Shown here one piece after another: positions 1-9,351 of a stretch of 64,000 bases of DNA. Source of the stretch: Porticoccus sp963974675 (GTDB taxonomy: Bacteria > Pseudomonadota > Gammaproteobacteria > Pseudomonadales > Porticoccaceae); NCBI GenBank assembly GCA_963974675.1, contig CAXBDQ010000001.1:186001-250000 (forward strand), given 5' to 3'. How positions within the stretch are numbered: position 1 is the stretch's first letter; every line of letters begins with the position of its first letter. The notes under the pieces were generated by a model, which saw only the letters and a list, made by a program, of their open reading frames with translations, had not been told where the DNA came from and did not search any database. The position numbers and the translations under genes are program-made.

Positions 1-970
1 CACCGAAGAGGCTTTTTGTAATACTAAACACTTCTCGTATTCTTGAGTCGGAATTGGCTGAAATAATGCTAAATCTAGTGTCAGGATATCTTGTATGCAA
101 AACACGCTCTATATATGCGTAATCACATTTACCCTCGACGATTACTATAGCGGATGGCATGTATAAAGATTCGAGCCGATTCCCTAGCAGAAAAAAATGG
201 ATTCTGTTTATATCAGCAACTGACGAGACTTGATTTACATCTACTTCGTCTCCAGACTTTGAAACAAAATAGTTATTATTTATATTCTTTCTATCAAGAA
301 AAACTGTTGAGTGAGTTGCAACTATTAACGTTTTAACATGGCTAAAGTATTTTGCACGCATCTTTGTATCAAAGAGAAAATCTGCAAATATTCCCTGAGC
401 TTCTGGGCTTACACCCAGTTCAGGTTCATCAATCAGAAAAATATCGTAGTCTTCATTCAAAAGTGATGTTACTAGCGATGCAATTAGGCGGTATCCTGAG
501 CTAGTAAATGAAATATTATGCCCATTTACTGATATGTATTGTTGAGACATTGAGTTTTCAGGAATTGTATGCAAAATCTCCATTTTTGAATCTAGGAGCG
601 CATGCATTATTTCAATTAACTGCTCCCTTTTAACATTGCTTAACTCCGCAATGGCCTGTTGTAAATTAAATGGTGAATTGTCGAGATTTTGCGTGCTTTG
701 TTTCCATTGTCGTAACCATTGTTGAAATTTCTCACTCCTCTTGTTTGCTCCTGGAGCATATGGCGTAAGCATGTTGAAATTTTGATATCTTGCAGGCCCT
801 AGGAAGGAAGCTGTTTCTCCTATGGCTTGAGTCATAAGCTTTAATAAATATGACTTCCCGCAATTATTCCTTCCACACAAAACAACAAAGTCATTGTTCT
901 TTATATTATCCAATAAAGCCCTAGCTTCGGTGGTTAGTGTGGTATTTGGTTTCTGATCATGCTGATACAT
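1..970 (-). CDS. AAA/ABC-type ATPase with OLD-like TOPRIM start, 3' end off the left edge
   Basis: About 323 residues are visible from an ATG at 970; the frame is open to base 2 and continues outside the window. Visible motifs are a Walker A (GRNNCGKS, around residue 35), a Walker B region (LIDEPELGVSPEAQG) and a following ATHST switch. Near the visible end VEGKCDYAYIERV resembles the first acidic motif of a TOPRIM domain. This order (split ABC ATPase followed by TOPRIM) is that of OLD-family nucleases, which include GajA-type anti-phage proteins and retron- or plasmid-borne OLD proteins. Whether this gene is defensive cannot be decided because its C-terminus and downstream partner are missing. 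Confidence 0.75.
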   Translation of the reverse strand, partial: MYQHDQKPNTTLTTEARALLDNIKNNDFVVLCGRNNCGKSYLLKLMTQAIGETASFLGPARYQNFNMLTPYAPGANKRSEKFQQWLRQWKQSTQNLDNSPFNLQQAIAELSNVKREQLIEIMHALLDSKMEILHTIPENSMSQQYISVNGHNISFTSSGYRLIASLVTSLLNEDYDIFLIDEPELGVSPEAQGIFADFLFDTKMRAKYFSHVKTLIVATHSTVFLDRKNINNNYFVSKSGDEVDVNQVSSVADINRIHFFLLGNRLESLYMPSAIVIVEGKCDYAYIERVLHTRYPDTRFSIISANSDSRIREVFSITKSLFG

Positions 971-1011
971 ATATTACTTCCGTGATTATATTTATATGTT
1001 CGCCTACGGCT

Positions 1012-1057
1012 GCCTAACTGCTAATTAATATGCCCGAAGGCATTATAACTAGAAGGC
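1012..1057. other. 46-nt imperfect hairpin upstream of the ATPase gene
   Basis: Two arms beginning and ending in GCCT/AGGC fold around a CGAA tetraloop closed by GCC/GGC, with several bulges. On the minus strand the right arm ends in GTTAGGC, which matches the GTTRRRY core of integron attC sites, and the ATPase gene starts about 40 nt further on. The opposite AAC core is missing, so this may equally be a transcriptional hairpin. Confidence 0.35.
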
Positions 1058-1383
1058 TCTGTATCAGAGGAAAGTCGACACTAAAGTTTGATAAATTTAA
1101 CTTTACAATCAAAGGATTAGACAATTTATCAAGGAGTGTAATTACTGACAAAACGATTCTCCGTGCAATGTTCTTATTCAACCATTAGGCAATTGATCAT
1201 AATCGATAACCTAAAAAAATCAATGCGTTAGCATTTGATTTCCCTTGATACAAAGCCTGATGGCTTGTGATTTTGTACGTAGATCAATTGGGAGGGGGAG
1301 AGGGAAGAAAAAATACTGTATAGCTTTGGATGCGACAATGATGACTAAATGACGAAATAGTCACTTTCATTTTTTAACGGCGA
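1058..1383. other. Intergenic stretch with no recognised gene
   Basis: AT-rich sequence between the truncated ATPase gene and the mce repeat tract. No open frame of convincing length, RNA gene or known motif was seen. Confidence 0.5.
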
Positions 1384-1418
1384 GAGCACCGGAGTACGAT
1401 TTGCGTCTGCTCCGGCTC
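1384..1418 (-). terminator. Possible hairpin terminator of the propionyl-CoA operon
   Basis: CCGGAG (1389-1394) pairs with CTCCGG (1410-1415), extended by GAG/CTC across a two-base bulge. On the minus strand the hairpin lies beyond mce and its repeat tract and is followed after about ten bases by TTAAAAAATG. The U-tract is poor, so the terminator call is tentative. Confidence 0.35.
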
Positions 1419-1434
1419 AATTCCCTTTTAATTC

Positions 1435-1546
1435 AACTTTGCTCTAATTCGGCTCTTTTCTAATTCAGCTCTTTTCTAATTCAACTTCTTTCTAATTCAA
1501 CTTCTTTCTAATTCAATAGGGCTCTAACTCAGCACTGCTCTAATTC
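1435..1546 (-). repeat. Seven in-register 16-bp tandem repeats spanning the mce stop codon
   Basis: On the minus strand the unit is GAATTAGAAAGAAGTT with variants. Seven units of exactly 16 bp fit without any indel. The first unit is the end of the mce coding sequence (codons for ELEQC and part of the stop), and the other six lie downstream. Two central units are identical and the rest differ by a few bases. Every unit contains TAG or TGA; since 16 is not a multiple of three, successive units place stops in different frames. Confidence 0.95.
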
Positions 1547-1933
1547 GACGAGAGTGCCACAAAAATCTTTGGGGTGAAGGAACAAAACAGGTTTACCGTG
1601 AGCTCCCAGTTTAGGTTCACCATGACCAAGTACACGAGCACCTTCAGCCACAAGTTTATCCCGCGCTACTAAGATATCTTCAACCTCATAACAAATATGG
1701 TGCATGCCACCATCGGGGTTGCGCTCCAAAAATTTTGCCACGGGTGAATTTTCACCAATGGGTAATAACAATTCTATTTTTGTATTGGGCAATTCCACAA
1801 AAACCACCCGGACTCCGTGCTCGGGAAGATCATTTGGTTCTGAAACCTTTGCGCCTAAAGCATCTCGATAAACATTTACGGCTTTATCCAAATCTGGAAC
1901 AACAATGGCTACGTGGTTTAACTCTCCAATCAT
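1529..1933 (-). CDS. mce: Methylmalonyl-CoA epimerase
   Basis: A 134-residue protein of the vicinal oxygen chelate (glyoxalase) fold that interconverts (S)- and (R)-methylmalonyl-CoA between the carboxylase and the mutase. Two VOC modules are visible. Likely metal ligands are His7 (NHVAIVV), the His pair near residue 78 (GGMHHICYEV) and the Glu near the end (GTLVELEQC). Length is normal for the family. It is the last gene of the operon, 37 bp after meaB, with the ribosome site AAAAGGTAAGAAA just before ATG. Its last bases are the founder of a 16-bp tandem repeat. Function is well supported by sequence and by the four neighbouring pathway genes. Confidence 0.95.
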   Translation of the reverse strand: MIGELNHVAIVVPDLDKAVNVYRDALGAKVSEPNDLPEHGVRVVFVELPNTKIELLLPIGENSPVAKFLERNPDGGMHHICYEVEDILVARDKLVAEGARVLGHGEPKLGAHGKPVLFLHPKDFCGTLVELEQC

Positions 1934-1970
1934 TTTCTTACCTTTTTAACTTTTTAACTTTGACAGCGCT

Positions 1971-2954
1971 CTACGACCGTTTTCTAAAAGCATCAATTAA
2001 TTTACGTGCTGCAATGGTTGGGGTTGTTTTACCTTGCATCACATCACGCTCTAACGGCTCCACTAGGGATTTAACTGCCTTATTTTCTTTTAACTCTGTT
2101 AAAAGCGCGTCTGCTGTTTCACTCCACATCCATGCTCGTGACTGGGCAGATCGTCTCGACTCTATCTCACCGGCATTACCTAATGCCGAACGGTACTCTT
2201 CTACCGTGTCCCAAACCTCATTGACACCCTGCCTTTTCAAAGCCGACAAAGCTTGAACCCTTGCCTGCCAATTGCGACTACGAGGATGGAGAAAATGCAG
2301 GGCCATCTGATAATCAGACACTGTTCTGTTCGCCACAGCCTGCTGGTCGCCATCAGATTTATTCACAAGAATTAAATCTGCCAGTTCCATAATTCCGCGT
2401 TTGATCCCTTGCAGTTCATCGCCGCCACCGGGCAGCAACATCAGCACGAACATATCTGTCATTTCCGCGACGGCTGTTTCTGACTGACCAACGCCTACTG
2501 TTTCGACAAAGATCACATCAAAGCCCGCCGCCTCACAAAGCAGCATCGTTTCACGGGTTCGTCGGGTCACGCCCCCTAACGTTTTACCCGCCGGGGATGG
2601 CCGGATAAATGCGTTATCGTTTCGTGATAACGTTTCCATTCGCGTTTTATCGCCAAGAATTGAACCACCGCTAACCGCTGAAGTGGGGTCCACAGCAAGC
2701 ACTGCCACCGTGTGGCCCTGGTCGATAACGTGTCCGCCAAAAGCTTCGATAAATGTAGATTTACCTACACCGGGTACACCGGAAATACCAATCCGTATGG
2801 TGTTGCCGGTGTACGGCATAATAAGGTCCAACAACTGCGCAGCTTGCTCACGGTGCACTGGATTTGTGGACTCGACCAAGGTAATCGCCTTGGCAAGGGC
2901 ACGGCGATTTCCCTGTCGGAGACTTTCGGCAAGTTCGTTGACTGTCATCTGCAC
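1971..2954 (-). CDS. meaB: Methylmalonyl-CoA mutase-associated GTPase MeaB (ArgK family)
   Basis: A 327-residue G3E-family P-loop GTPase chaperone that loads adenosylcobalamin into methylmalonyl-CoA mutase and guards it against inactivation. The P-loop GVPGVGKST lies near residue 60, followed by switch-region sequence (VEMTDMFVLMLLPGGGDELQ-like segment, seen as PGGGDELQGIKRG) and the base-recognition motif NKSD. The listed start is GTG at 2954; an ATG two codons later at 2948 is equally possible, and a stop lies upstream in frame. Located between pccA (164 bp gap containing repeats) and mce, which fits a role in the same operon. Confidence 0.94.
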   Translation of the reverse strand: MQMTVNELAESLRQGNRRALAKAITLVESTNPVHREQAAQLLDLIMPYTGNTIRIGISGVPGVGKSTFIEAFGGHVIDQGHTVAVLAVDPTSAVSGGSILGDKTRMETLSRNDNAFIRPSPAGKTLGGVTRRTRETMLLCEAAGFDVIFVETVGVGQSETAVAEMTDMFVLMLLPGGGDELQGIKRGIMELADLILVNKSDGDQQAVANRTVSDYQMALHFLHPRSRNWQARVQALSALKRQGVNEVWDTVEEYRSALGNAGEIESRRSAQSRAWMWSETADALLTELKENKAVKSLVEPLERDVMQGKTTPTIAARKLIDAFRKRS

Positions 2955-3047
2955 GTATTCATCTTCATGGCTTAGTTCAGCTTCGATACACTATACCACT
3001 GAGCACTTTACCTCTGCGTAAACTCGAGTTTATTACTTGGGGCTGGC

Positions 3048-3133
3048 CTTTATTCAAGTTCAACACTGGCTCACATTCGACGCTTGCTTAAATTTAACTT
3101 TTATTCAAACTCAGCTTTTTATTCAAATTCAAC
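3048..3133 (-). repeat. Five 17-18-bp tandem repeats spanning the pccA stop codon
   Basis: On the minus strand the units begin GTTGAATTTGAATAAAA, the end of pccA itself (codons for VEFE and TAA), then four more copies with drift (GCTGAGTTTGAATAAAA, GTTAAATTTAAGCAAGC and so on). The first unit is 18 bp and the others 17 bp. TAA recurs in three of the units and is shifted in frame each time. This is the same arrangement as at the end of mce but with an unrelated unit. Confidence 0.92.
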
Positions 3134-5107
3134 TATGACCTGATCTACCATCAGGCTATCGCCGATCTCAGCAGAGATTTTCATTACCACACCATCAGCA
3201 ATAGCTCTCAAACTGTTTTCCATTTTCATTGCTTCGACAACGGCCAGCTCTTCACCTTCTTTAACTGTGTCGCCTTCTTGTACTGCCAATTTCACCAACA
3301 ATCCGGGCATTGGCGATAGAAGGAATTTAGACATGTCCGGCGCTTCTTTAACCAGCATATGCTGGTTAAGTTCAGCGGTTCTGGCGGTGACGACCAACGC
3401 TTCTTTCTGTGCTCCTCGATGGAACATCCGTAGTGATGAATCCACCACATCTATCTGAACACATACCGCTTGACCATTCACTGTTGCTTTAAATAAAGGG
3501 TCACCAAAAGACCAATTGGTATCAATCTGGTAATCCTTTTCATCAAGTTCTACGTTGATGGTATCGCCACCACTCTCCACCGTAACTTGATACTCGGCTT
3601 CACCTTGATCCATGATCACCACCCAGTCTGCAGTGGGGTAATATTCATGGCCAGGTAACTGACCAGAAATCATGGCACATCGATCTCGGTATTTTTTATT
3701 GATAGCGGCTGCAACAACAACACAGATAGCCGGGTCATCCTGAGGCACTAAATCAGAATTGAAACCGTCTGGATATTCCTCAGCAATAAAATTAGTGGTT
3801 AGATTTCCCGCCACAAAACGCGGGTGCACCATGAGCGCATTCAGAAAACTAATATTATGGTTTACACCACGGATATAATAAGCATCCAGAGCATCGACCA
3901 TTCTATCGATTGCCTGTTTACGATCCTCACCATAGGTGATGAGCTTAGCAATCATAGGATCGTAGAACATGGAGACTTCACCACCTTCATAGACCCCGGT
4001 ATCAACACGAACACCTTCACCTTCCGGAGGAAGATAACGAACCAAACGACCTGTTGAAGGCATAAAATTTCGGAACGGATCTTCTGCATACACCCGGGTT
4101 TCCATGGCCCAGCCTGTTAACGTGACGTCTTCTTGAGCCAGCGGAAGCTTTTCACCCGCGGCAACTCGAATCATTAGCTCAACCAAATCCTGGCCGGTAA
4201 CAAATTCAGTGACGGGGTGCTCTACTTGCAGTCGAGTATTCATTTCAAGGAAGTAGAAATTCATGTTCGCATCGGCGATAAACTCTACGGTTCCAGCAGA
4301 TTTGTAATCTACAGCCTTGGCGAGAGCAACAGATTGCTCGCCCATTTTTTTGCGTACGTCTTCGGTCAAAAAGGGAGAAGGGGCTTCTTCAATCACTTTT
4401 TGGTGACGACGCTGAATAGAGCATTCACGCTCTCCCAGGTAAATCACGTTGCCATGGCTATCCGCCATGATCTGAATTTCAATGTGACGAGGCTCTTGAA
4501 TAAATTTTTCAATAAAAATTCGATCATCACCAAAGCTTGAACGAGCCTCGTTAGTGGCTCGTTCAAAACCATCGCGACACTCTTCTTCATTCCAAGCTAC
4601 GCGCATTCCCTTACCACCACCACCGGCAGAGGCTTTCAGCATCACTGGATAACCAATGCCTGAGGAAATTTCTACCGCCTGATCCGCATCGCGCACTACA
4701 TCTGTGTAGCCGGGAATGGTATTTACACCCGATTTTTCAGCAATCAACTTAGAGGTGATTTTGTCACCCATTGATTCGATAGCTTTTACCCCAGGACCAA
4801 TAAAGGCAATGCCCGCCGCATCTAGGGCTTGGCAAAAATCTTTGTTTTCTGAGAGAAAACCGTAGCCAGGGTGCACGGCATCGGCACCCGTTTGTTTGCA
4901 GGCTTCAATAATTTTGTCTATGACCAGATAGCTTTCCGAGGAAGCCGCAGGGCCAATATGCACAGCCTCATCGGCCATGGTCACATGTAATGCATCTCGG
5001 TCTGCATCAGAATAAACCGCAACAGTACCTATACCCATAGCCTTTGCTGTACGAAAGACACGGCAGGCAATTTCACCCCGGTTAGCCACAAGAATTTTTT
5101 TAAACAT
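3119..5107 (-). CDS. pccA: Propionyl-CoA carboxylase alpha subunit (biotin carboxylase plus biotin carrier)
   Basis: A 662-residue acyl-CoA carboxylase alpha chain. The N-terminal biotin carboxylase unit starts MFKKILVANRGEIACR; the glycine-rich ATP-grasp loop SAGGGGKGMR and the EMNTRLQVEHPVTE segment are intact. A central linker leads to a C-terminal biotinyl domain with EAMKMEN, the biotinylated lysine being about residue 628. It carboxylates biotin with bicarbonate and ATP for transfer by PccB. It follows pccB by 74 bp. The related alternatives are methylcrotonyl- or acetyl-CoA carboxylases; the mutase, epimerase and MeaB neighbours make propionyl-CoA the likely substrate. The stop codon lies in a tandem repeat. 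Confidence 0.93.
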   Translation of the reverse strand: MFKKILVANRGEIACRVFRTAKAMGIGTVAVYSDADRDALHVTMADEAVHIGPAASSESYLVIDKIIEACKQTGADAVHPGYGFLSENKDFCQALDAAGIAFIGPGVKAIESMGDKITSKLIAEKSGVNTIPGYTDVVRDADQAVEISSGIGYPVMLKASAGGGGKGMRVAWNEEECRDGFERATNEARSSFGDDRIFIEKFIQEPRHIEIQIMADSHGNVIYLGERECSIQRRHQKVIEEAPSPFLTEDVRKKMGEQSVALAKAVDYKSAGTVEFIADANMNFYFLEMNTRLQVEHPVTEFVTGQDLVELMIRVAAGEKLPLAQEDVTLTGWAMETRVYAEDPFRNFMPSTGRLVRYLPPEGEGVRVDTGVYEGGEVSMFYDPMIAKLITYGEDRKQAIDRMVDALDAYYIRGVNHNISFLNALMVHPRFVAGNLTTNFIAEEYPDGFNSDLVPQDDPAICVVVAAAINKKYRDRCAMISGQLPGHEYYPTADWVVIMDQGEAEYQVTVESGGDTINVELDEKDYQIDTNWSFGDPLFKATVNGQAVCVQIDVVDSSLRMFHRGAQKEALVVTARTAELNQHMLVKEAPDMSKFLLSPMPGLLVKLAVQEGDTVKEGEELAVVEAMKMENSLRAIADGVVMKISAEIGDSLMVDQVIVEFE

Positions 5108-5181
5108 AATTTAATCTTCTTCTAGAAATTCTGTTTTCAACGATACTAACGCGCTCGACAATCATCGCTTACAACGGCTTT

Positions 5182-6714
5182 TTACAAAGGGATATTGCCG
5201 TGTTTACGCCACGGATTTTCTATATCCTTATCACGCAACATGGCCAGTGAACGAGCCACTCTCTTACGTGTGTTCTGGGGCATAATCACATCGTCAATAT
5301 AACCACGTTTTCCTGCAATAAAGGGGTTGGCAAATTTTTCACGGTATTCAGCTTCACGTGCGGCAATTTTTTCAGCGTCTCCGATATCCTTGCGGAAAAT
5401 AATTTCTACTGCGCCTTTTGGGCCCATCACAGCAATTTCTGCGGTAGGCCAAGCAAAGTTTACATCACCTCGAAGATGCTTTGACGACATCACATCATAA
5501 GCACCACCGTAAGCTTTACGGGTAATCACTGTCACTTTGGGTACCGTGCATTCTGCATAGGCATACAGCAGTTTTGCCCCATGCTTGATAATGCCACCGT
5601 ATTCCTGACTGGTACCGGGCATAAAGCCGGGCACGTCTACAAAGGTCAGAACAGGAATATTGAAGGCATCACAGAAACGGATAAAGCGTGCGCCTTTTTT
5701 GGAGGCATCAATATCGAGACAACCTGCCAAGACCATCGGCTGGTTGGCAACAACACCTACCGTAGAACCCTCTATGCGGATAAAGCCAATCACCAAATTG
5801 CCGGCATAATCAGGCTGAATCTCAAAGAAATCGCCCTCATCAGCCACTTTAACGATCAGCTCTTTCATGTCGTAGGGTTTGTTGGGGTCATTGGGAATGA
5901 GAGTATCCAATGACTGCTCAGCGCGATCGGCTGGGTCATCTGTTGGCCACACTGGTGGCTTTTCCCGATTATTGGCAGGAAGGTAGCTGATAAAACGGCG
6001 TAGTTTCACCAAAGCATCCACATCTGACTCAAAAGCCATATCAGAAACACCTGATTTACTGGAATGAGTCACTGCTCCTCCCAGCTCTTCAGCCGTCACC
6101 GTTTCGTGAGTCACGGTTTTTACAACATCTGGCCCGGTGACAAACATATAAGAACTGTCTTTCACCATAAAGATAAAGTCGGTGATTGCTGGTGAGTACA
6201 CTGCACCCCCGGCACAAGGCCCCATAATCATGGAAATTTGGGGAATAACACCGGATGCCATAACATTTTGTTGGAACACATCGGCATAACCACCCAGAGA
6301 GGCGACACCCTCCTGAATACGAGCACCACCGGAATCATTGAGACCAATAATCGGCGCACCCACTTTCATGGCTTGCGCCATCACCTTACATATTTTTTCA
6401 GCATGGGTTTCTGATAACGACCCTCCGAAAACGGTGAAGTCCTGACTAAACACAAACACTAACCGGCCATTGACGGTACCGTAACCTGTCACCACGCCAT
6501 CACCGGGGATATGGTCTTGCTCCATGCCAAAATCTGTACAGCGGTGTTCTACAAAGGTATCCCACTCTTCAAATGTGCCAGGATCGAGCAGCAAGTCAAT
6601 TCTCTCTCGCGCTGTCAACTTACCCTTAGAATGCTGGGTATCAATACGCTTTTGACCGCCACCAAGGAGCGCCTTTTCACGCTTCTCTGCTAGCTGCTCG
6701 ATAATTTCGTACAT
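5182..6714 (-). CDS. pccB: Propionyl-CoA carboxylase beta subunit (carboxyltransferase)
   Basis: A 510-residue crotonase-fold carboxyltransferase that moves the carboxyl group from biotin to propionyl-CoA. The two oxyanion-loop regions are visible: GSLSETHAEKI with GLNDSGGARIQEG in the N half, and VDVPGFMPGTSQEYGGIIKHG in the C half. The start is set at the ATG at 6714 (MYEIIEQ), because AGGAG lies a few bases upstream; a longer frame from 6750 has no such site. It follows the mutase by 89 bp. Length and motifs match PccB closely. Confidence 0.95.
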   Translation of the reverse strand: MYEIIEQLAEKREKALLGGGQKRIDTQHSKGKLTARERIDLLLDPGTFEEWDTFVEHRCTDFGMEQDHIPGDGVVTGYGTVNGRLVFVFSQDFTVFGGSLSETHAEKICKVMAQAMKVGAPIIGLNDSGGARIQEGVASLGGYADVFQQNVMASGVIPQISMIMGPCAGGAVYSPAITDFIFMVKDSSYMFVTGPDVVKTVTHETVTAEELGGAVTHSSKSGVSDMAFESDVDALVKLRRFISYLPANNREKPPVWPTDDPADRAEQSLDTLIPNDPNKPYDMKELIVKVADEGDFFEIQPDYAGNLVIGFIRIEGSTVGVVANQPMVLAGCLDIDASKKGARFIRFCDAFNIPVLTFVDVPGFMPGTSQEYGGIIKHGAKLLYAYAECTVPKVTVITRKAYGGAYDVMSSKHLRGDVNFAWPTAEIAVMGPKGAVEIIFRKDIGDAEKIAAREAEYREKFANPFIAGKRGYIDDVIMPQNTRKRVARSLAMLRDKDIENPWRKHGNIPL

Positions 6715-6803
6715 GATGTTCTCCTGTTTTACTGCCAAAAGGTCAGGCAAATTCTTATTGTTCTATCTGTCTAACGAGGGGAACAATCTGTCCCGCCAAG
6801 TTG

Positions 6804-8945
6804 TTAGCCTTTACGCAGTAACGCCAAAACTTCAGCTGCTGCTATGGGGATATTGGTACCTGGACCATAGACCGCGGCTACGCCTGCATCGTAAAGAACT
6901 TGGTAGTCCTGGGGAGGTATCACTCCACCACAAACTACTTTGATATCGGTAGCGCCTTCTTTGGTCAAAGCTTCGATCAACTGTGGCACCAAAGTTTTGT
7001 GCCCGGCAGCTTGAGAAGAAACACCCACGACATGGACATCATTCTCTATCGCCATGCGAGCCGCTTCTTCCGGCGTTTGAAACATAGGGCTTATATCAAC
7101 ATCAAAACCGATATCAGCAAATGCTGTGGCAATCACTTTAGCACCGCGATCATGTCCATCCTGACCCATTTTCGCCACCAACATACGTGGTCGACGACCC
7201 ATGTCTGCAGCAAAAGATGCCACATCTGCCTGAATTGCAGCAAAATCTTCATCGCCTTCATACGCAGAACCATAAACACCGCTTATGGTACGAGTTTCCG
7301 CTTGGTGCCGACCCCACTCCTTCTCAAGAGCTGAAGAAATTTCACCTACGGTAGCGCGAGCACGGGCAGCATCAATAGCGAGAGCTAACAAATTACCCTC
7401 CCCCGTTGCCGCAGCTTCGGTCAATATATCCAGTGTTTTCTGGCAAGTATCATCATCACGTTCTGCACGAATTTTTTTCAATTGCGCCACCTGAGAGTCA
7501 CGAACAGCCGTATTGTCGATATCAAGAATATCCACCTCAGGCTCTTCTGCTAGCTGGTACTTATTTACACCTACAATGACCTCTTCACCCCGATCAATGC
7601 GTGCTTGCCGCAATGCTGCGGCCTGCTCGATACGGAGTTTTGGCATACCCGACTCGACAGCCTTGGTCATACCACCCAGAGCTTCCACTTCATCAATTAA
7701 CACACGAGCTTCTTGTACTAGCTGGTCCGTGAGTGTTTCTACGTAGTAAGAGCCCGCTAATGGGTCAACCACGTTGGTAATACCGGTCTCCTCTTGAATA
7801 ACCAACTGCGTATTCCGAGCAATACGAGCAGAAAATTCTGTTGGCAACGCAAGCGCTTCGTCCAATGCATTGGTGTGTAATGATTGGGTGCCACCCAATA
7901 CAGCTGACATTGCCTCGATGGTGGTTCTCATTACATTGTTATAGGGGTCTTTGCTGGTCAGACTGACACCGGACGTTTGGCAATGGGTCCGCAGCATTAA
8001 AGATTTTTCGTTTTGTGGATCAAACTTGTCTTTCATTAACGTCGCCCAGAGAATGCGGGCGGCACGCAGCTTGGCGATTTCCATAAAGAAATTCATACCA
8101 ATAGCAAAGAAGAACGATAACCTGGGGGCAAATTTATCAACATCCAAGCCGCTACCAATTGCCGTTCTCACATACTCAATGCCATCGGCAATGGTGAAGG
8201 CCAGCTCCTGAACATTAGTGGCACCCGCTTCCTGCATATGATAGCCGGAAATAGAAATAGAATTGAACTTGGGCATGTGTTCCGCGGTGTAACCAATAAT
8301 GTCGGAAACAATACGCATGGAGGGAACAGGCGGATAAATATAAGTATTTCGAACCATGAATTCTTTGAGAATATCATTTTGAAGGGTGCCAGCTAACTGT
8401 TCAGGCCTAACGCCCTGCTCTTCGGCAGCCACAATATAACTGGCCATAACCGGCAACACTGCACCGTTCATGGTCATGGACACAGACACCTTATCCAGCG
8501 GAATACCACCAAAAAGGATTTTCATATCCTCCACAGAATCAATGGCTACGCCAGCCTTACCCACGTCACCTTGTACGCGCTCATGATCAGAGTCATAACC
8601 ACGGTGAGTAGCGAGATCAAATGCTACCGACAAACCTTGCTGCCCCGCAGCCAAATTACGACGGTAAAAAGCGTTAGACGCCTCCGCCGTAGAAAAACCA
8701 GCATATTGCCGAACAGTCCACGGGCGACCGGTATACATCGTCGCTTTGGGACCCCGTTTAAAGGGTGCAAAACCTGGCAGGTTATCCTGATACTCCAGAT
8801 TGACTACATCTGCCGCGGTGTACAGTGGCTTGACGGCAATCCCTTCTGGGGTTTGCCACACCAAATCGTCCGGGGACTTCCCTTTGCTCTCTTTCGTGGC
8901 CAAGTCAACCCAGTCAGAATAGGAGGGTTTAGAAATATCTGTCAT
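6804..8945 (-). CDS. scpA: Methylmalonyl-CoA mutase, single-chain adenosylcobalamin enzyme
   Basis: A 713-residue mutase converting (R)-methylmalonyl-CoA to succinyl-CoA. The N-terminal TIM barrel carries TMYTGRPWTVRQYAGFSTA and the C-terminal cobalamin domain carries DGHDRGAK, where the His near residue 598 is the lower cobalt ligand, plus GGVIPPQDY. Length matches homodimeric bacterial enzymes (E. coli ScpA type). The start is placed at ATG 8945 with GAGGAAG just upstream; an upstream TTG would include that ribosome site. First gene of a five-gene minus-strand operon and divergent from an AraC-type regulator. Confidence 0.96.
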   Translation of the reverse strand: MTDISKPSYSDWVDLATKESKGKSPDDLVWQTPEGIAVKPLYTAADVVNLEYQDNLPGFAPFKRGPKATMYTGRPWTVRQYAGFSTAEASNAFYRRNLAAGQQGLSVAFDLATHRGYDSDHERVQGDVGKAGVAIDSVEDMKILFGGIPLDKVSVSMTMNGAVLPVMASYIVAAEEQGVRPEQLAGTLQNDILKEFMVRNTYIYPPVPSMRIVSDIIGYTAEHMPKFNSISISGYHMQEAGATNVQELAFTIADGIEYVRTAIGSGLDVDKFAPRLSFFFAIGMNFFMEIAKLRAARILWATLMKDKFDPQNEKSLMLRTHCQTSGVSLTSKDPYNNVMRTTIEAMSAVLGGTQSLHTNALDEALALPTEFSARIARNTQLVIQEETGITNVVDPLAGSYYVETLTDQLVQEARVLIDEVEALGGMTKAVESGMPKLRIEQAAALRQARIDRGEEVIVGVNKYQLAEEPEVDILDIDNTAVRDSQVAQLKKIRAERDDDTCQKTLDILTEAAATGEGNLLALAIDAARARATVGEISSALEKEWGRHQAETRTISGVYGSAYEGDEDFAAIQADVASFAADMGRRPRMLVAKMGQDGHDRGAKVIATAFADIGFDVDISPMFQTPEEAARMAIENDVHVVGVSSQAAGHKTLVPQLIEALTKEGATDIKVVCGGVIPPQDYQVLYDAGVAAVYGPGTNIPIAAAEVLALLRKG

Positions 8946-9351
8946 TGAAAGCTTCCTCAAATGGGTTCCACCTCAAACATGCCCTCACAAAGCTAAAACT
9001 GGCTTTATGAGTCTATGACTATGGTCGAAATTCCCTCGACTCGCCACAGGCAAACTTGTTCGGTAACGACTTTCTATCTACCCACAACAGTGCTCGTTCG
9101 CTGTAGCGAGTATTATTGAGACCTACTATGGGGGAGCAGACAAGTGGGTGCAAGGTCCAAATTAATCTCAAAAACTCACCAATTATTTCACAAAAACTAG
9201 AATTCAAGCTAATATACTGCTTACAAAAACATCAAACTCACTAATTTATAACACACCAAGTGAATACAAGCTTATCGCTACCATCTCGCATTATCATGTA
9301 CTGACCTGCCTTCATGGTATCCACCAACACCATCTGGACCATAGAGTACTG
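8946..9351. other. Divergent spacer between the mutase operon and the AraC-type gene
   Basis: This about 400-bp interval should hold the promoter of the propionyl-CoA operon, but no clear -35/-10 pair was identified. From about 9169 the frame of the regulator is open and its conceptual translation (for example ATISHYHVLTCLHGI just before 9352) looks like the missing N-terminus of that protein, although no ATG, GTG or TTG occurs in frame before 9352. Confidence 0.5.

Noticed and set aside
154..336. Plus-strand open frame inside the truncated ATPase gene
   Set aside because: Antisense to a well-conserved ATPase frame and has no recognisable motif or ribosome site.
1058..1434. tRNA or small RNA upstream of the mce repeats
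   Set aside because: No cloverleaf, anticodon stem or consistent promoter/terminator pair could be built.
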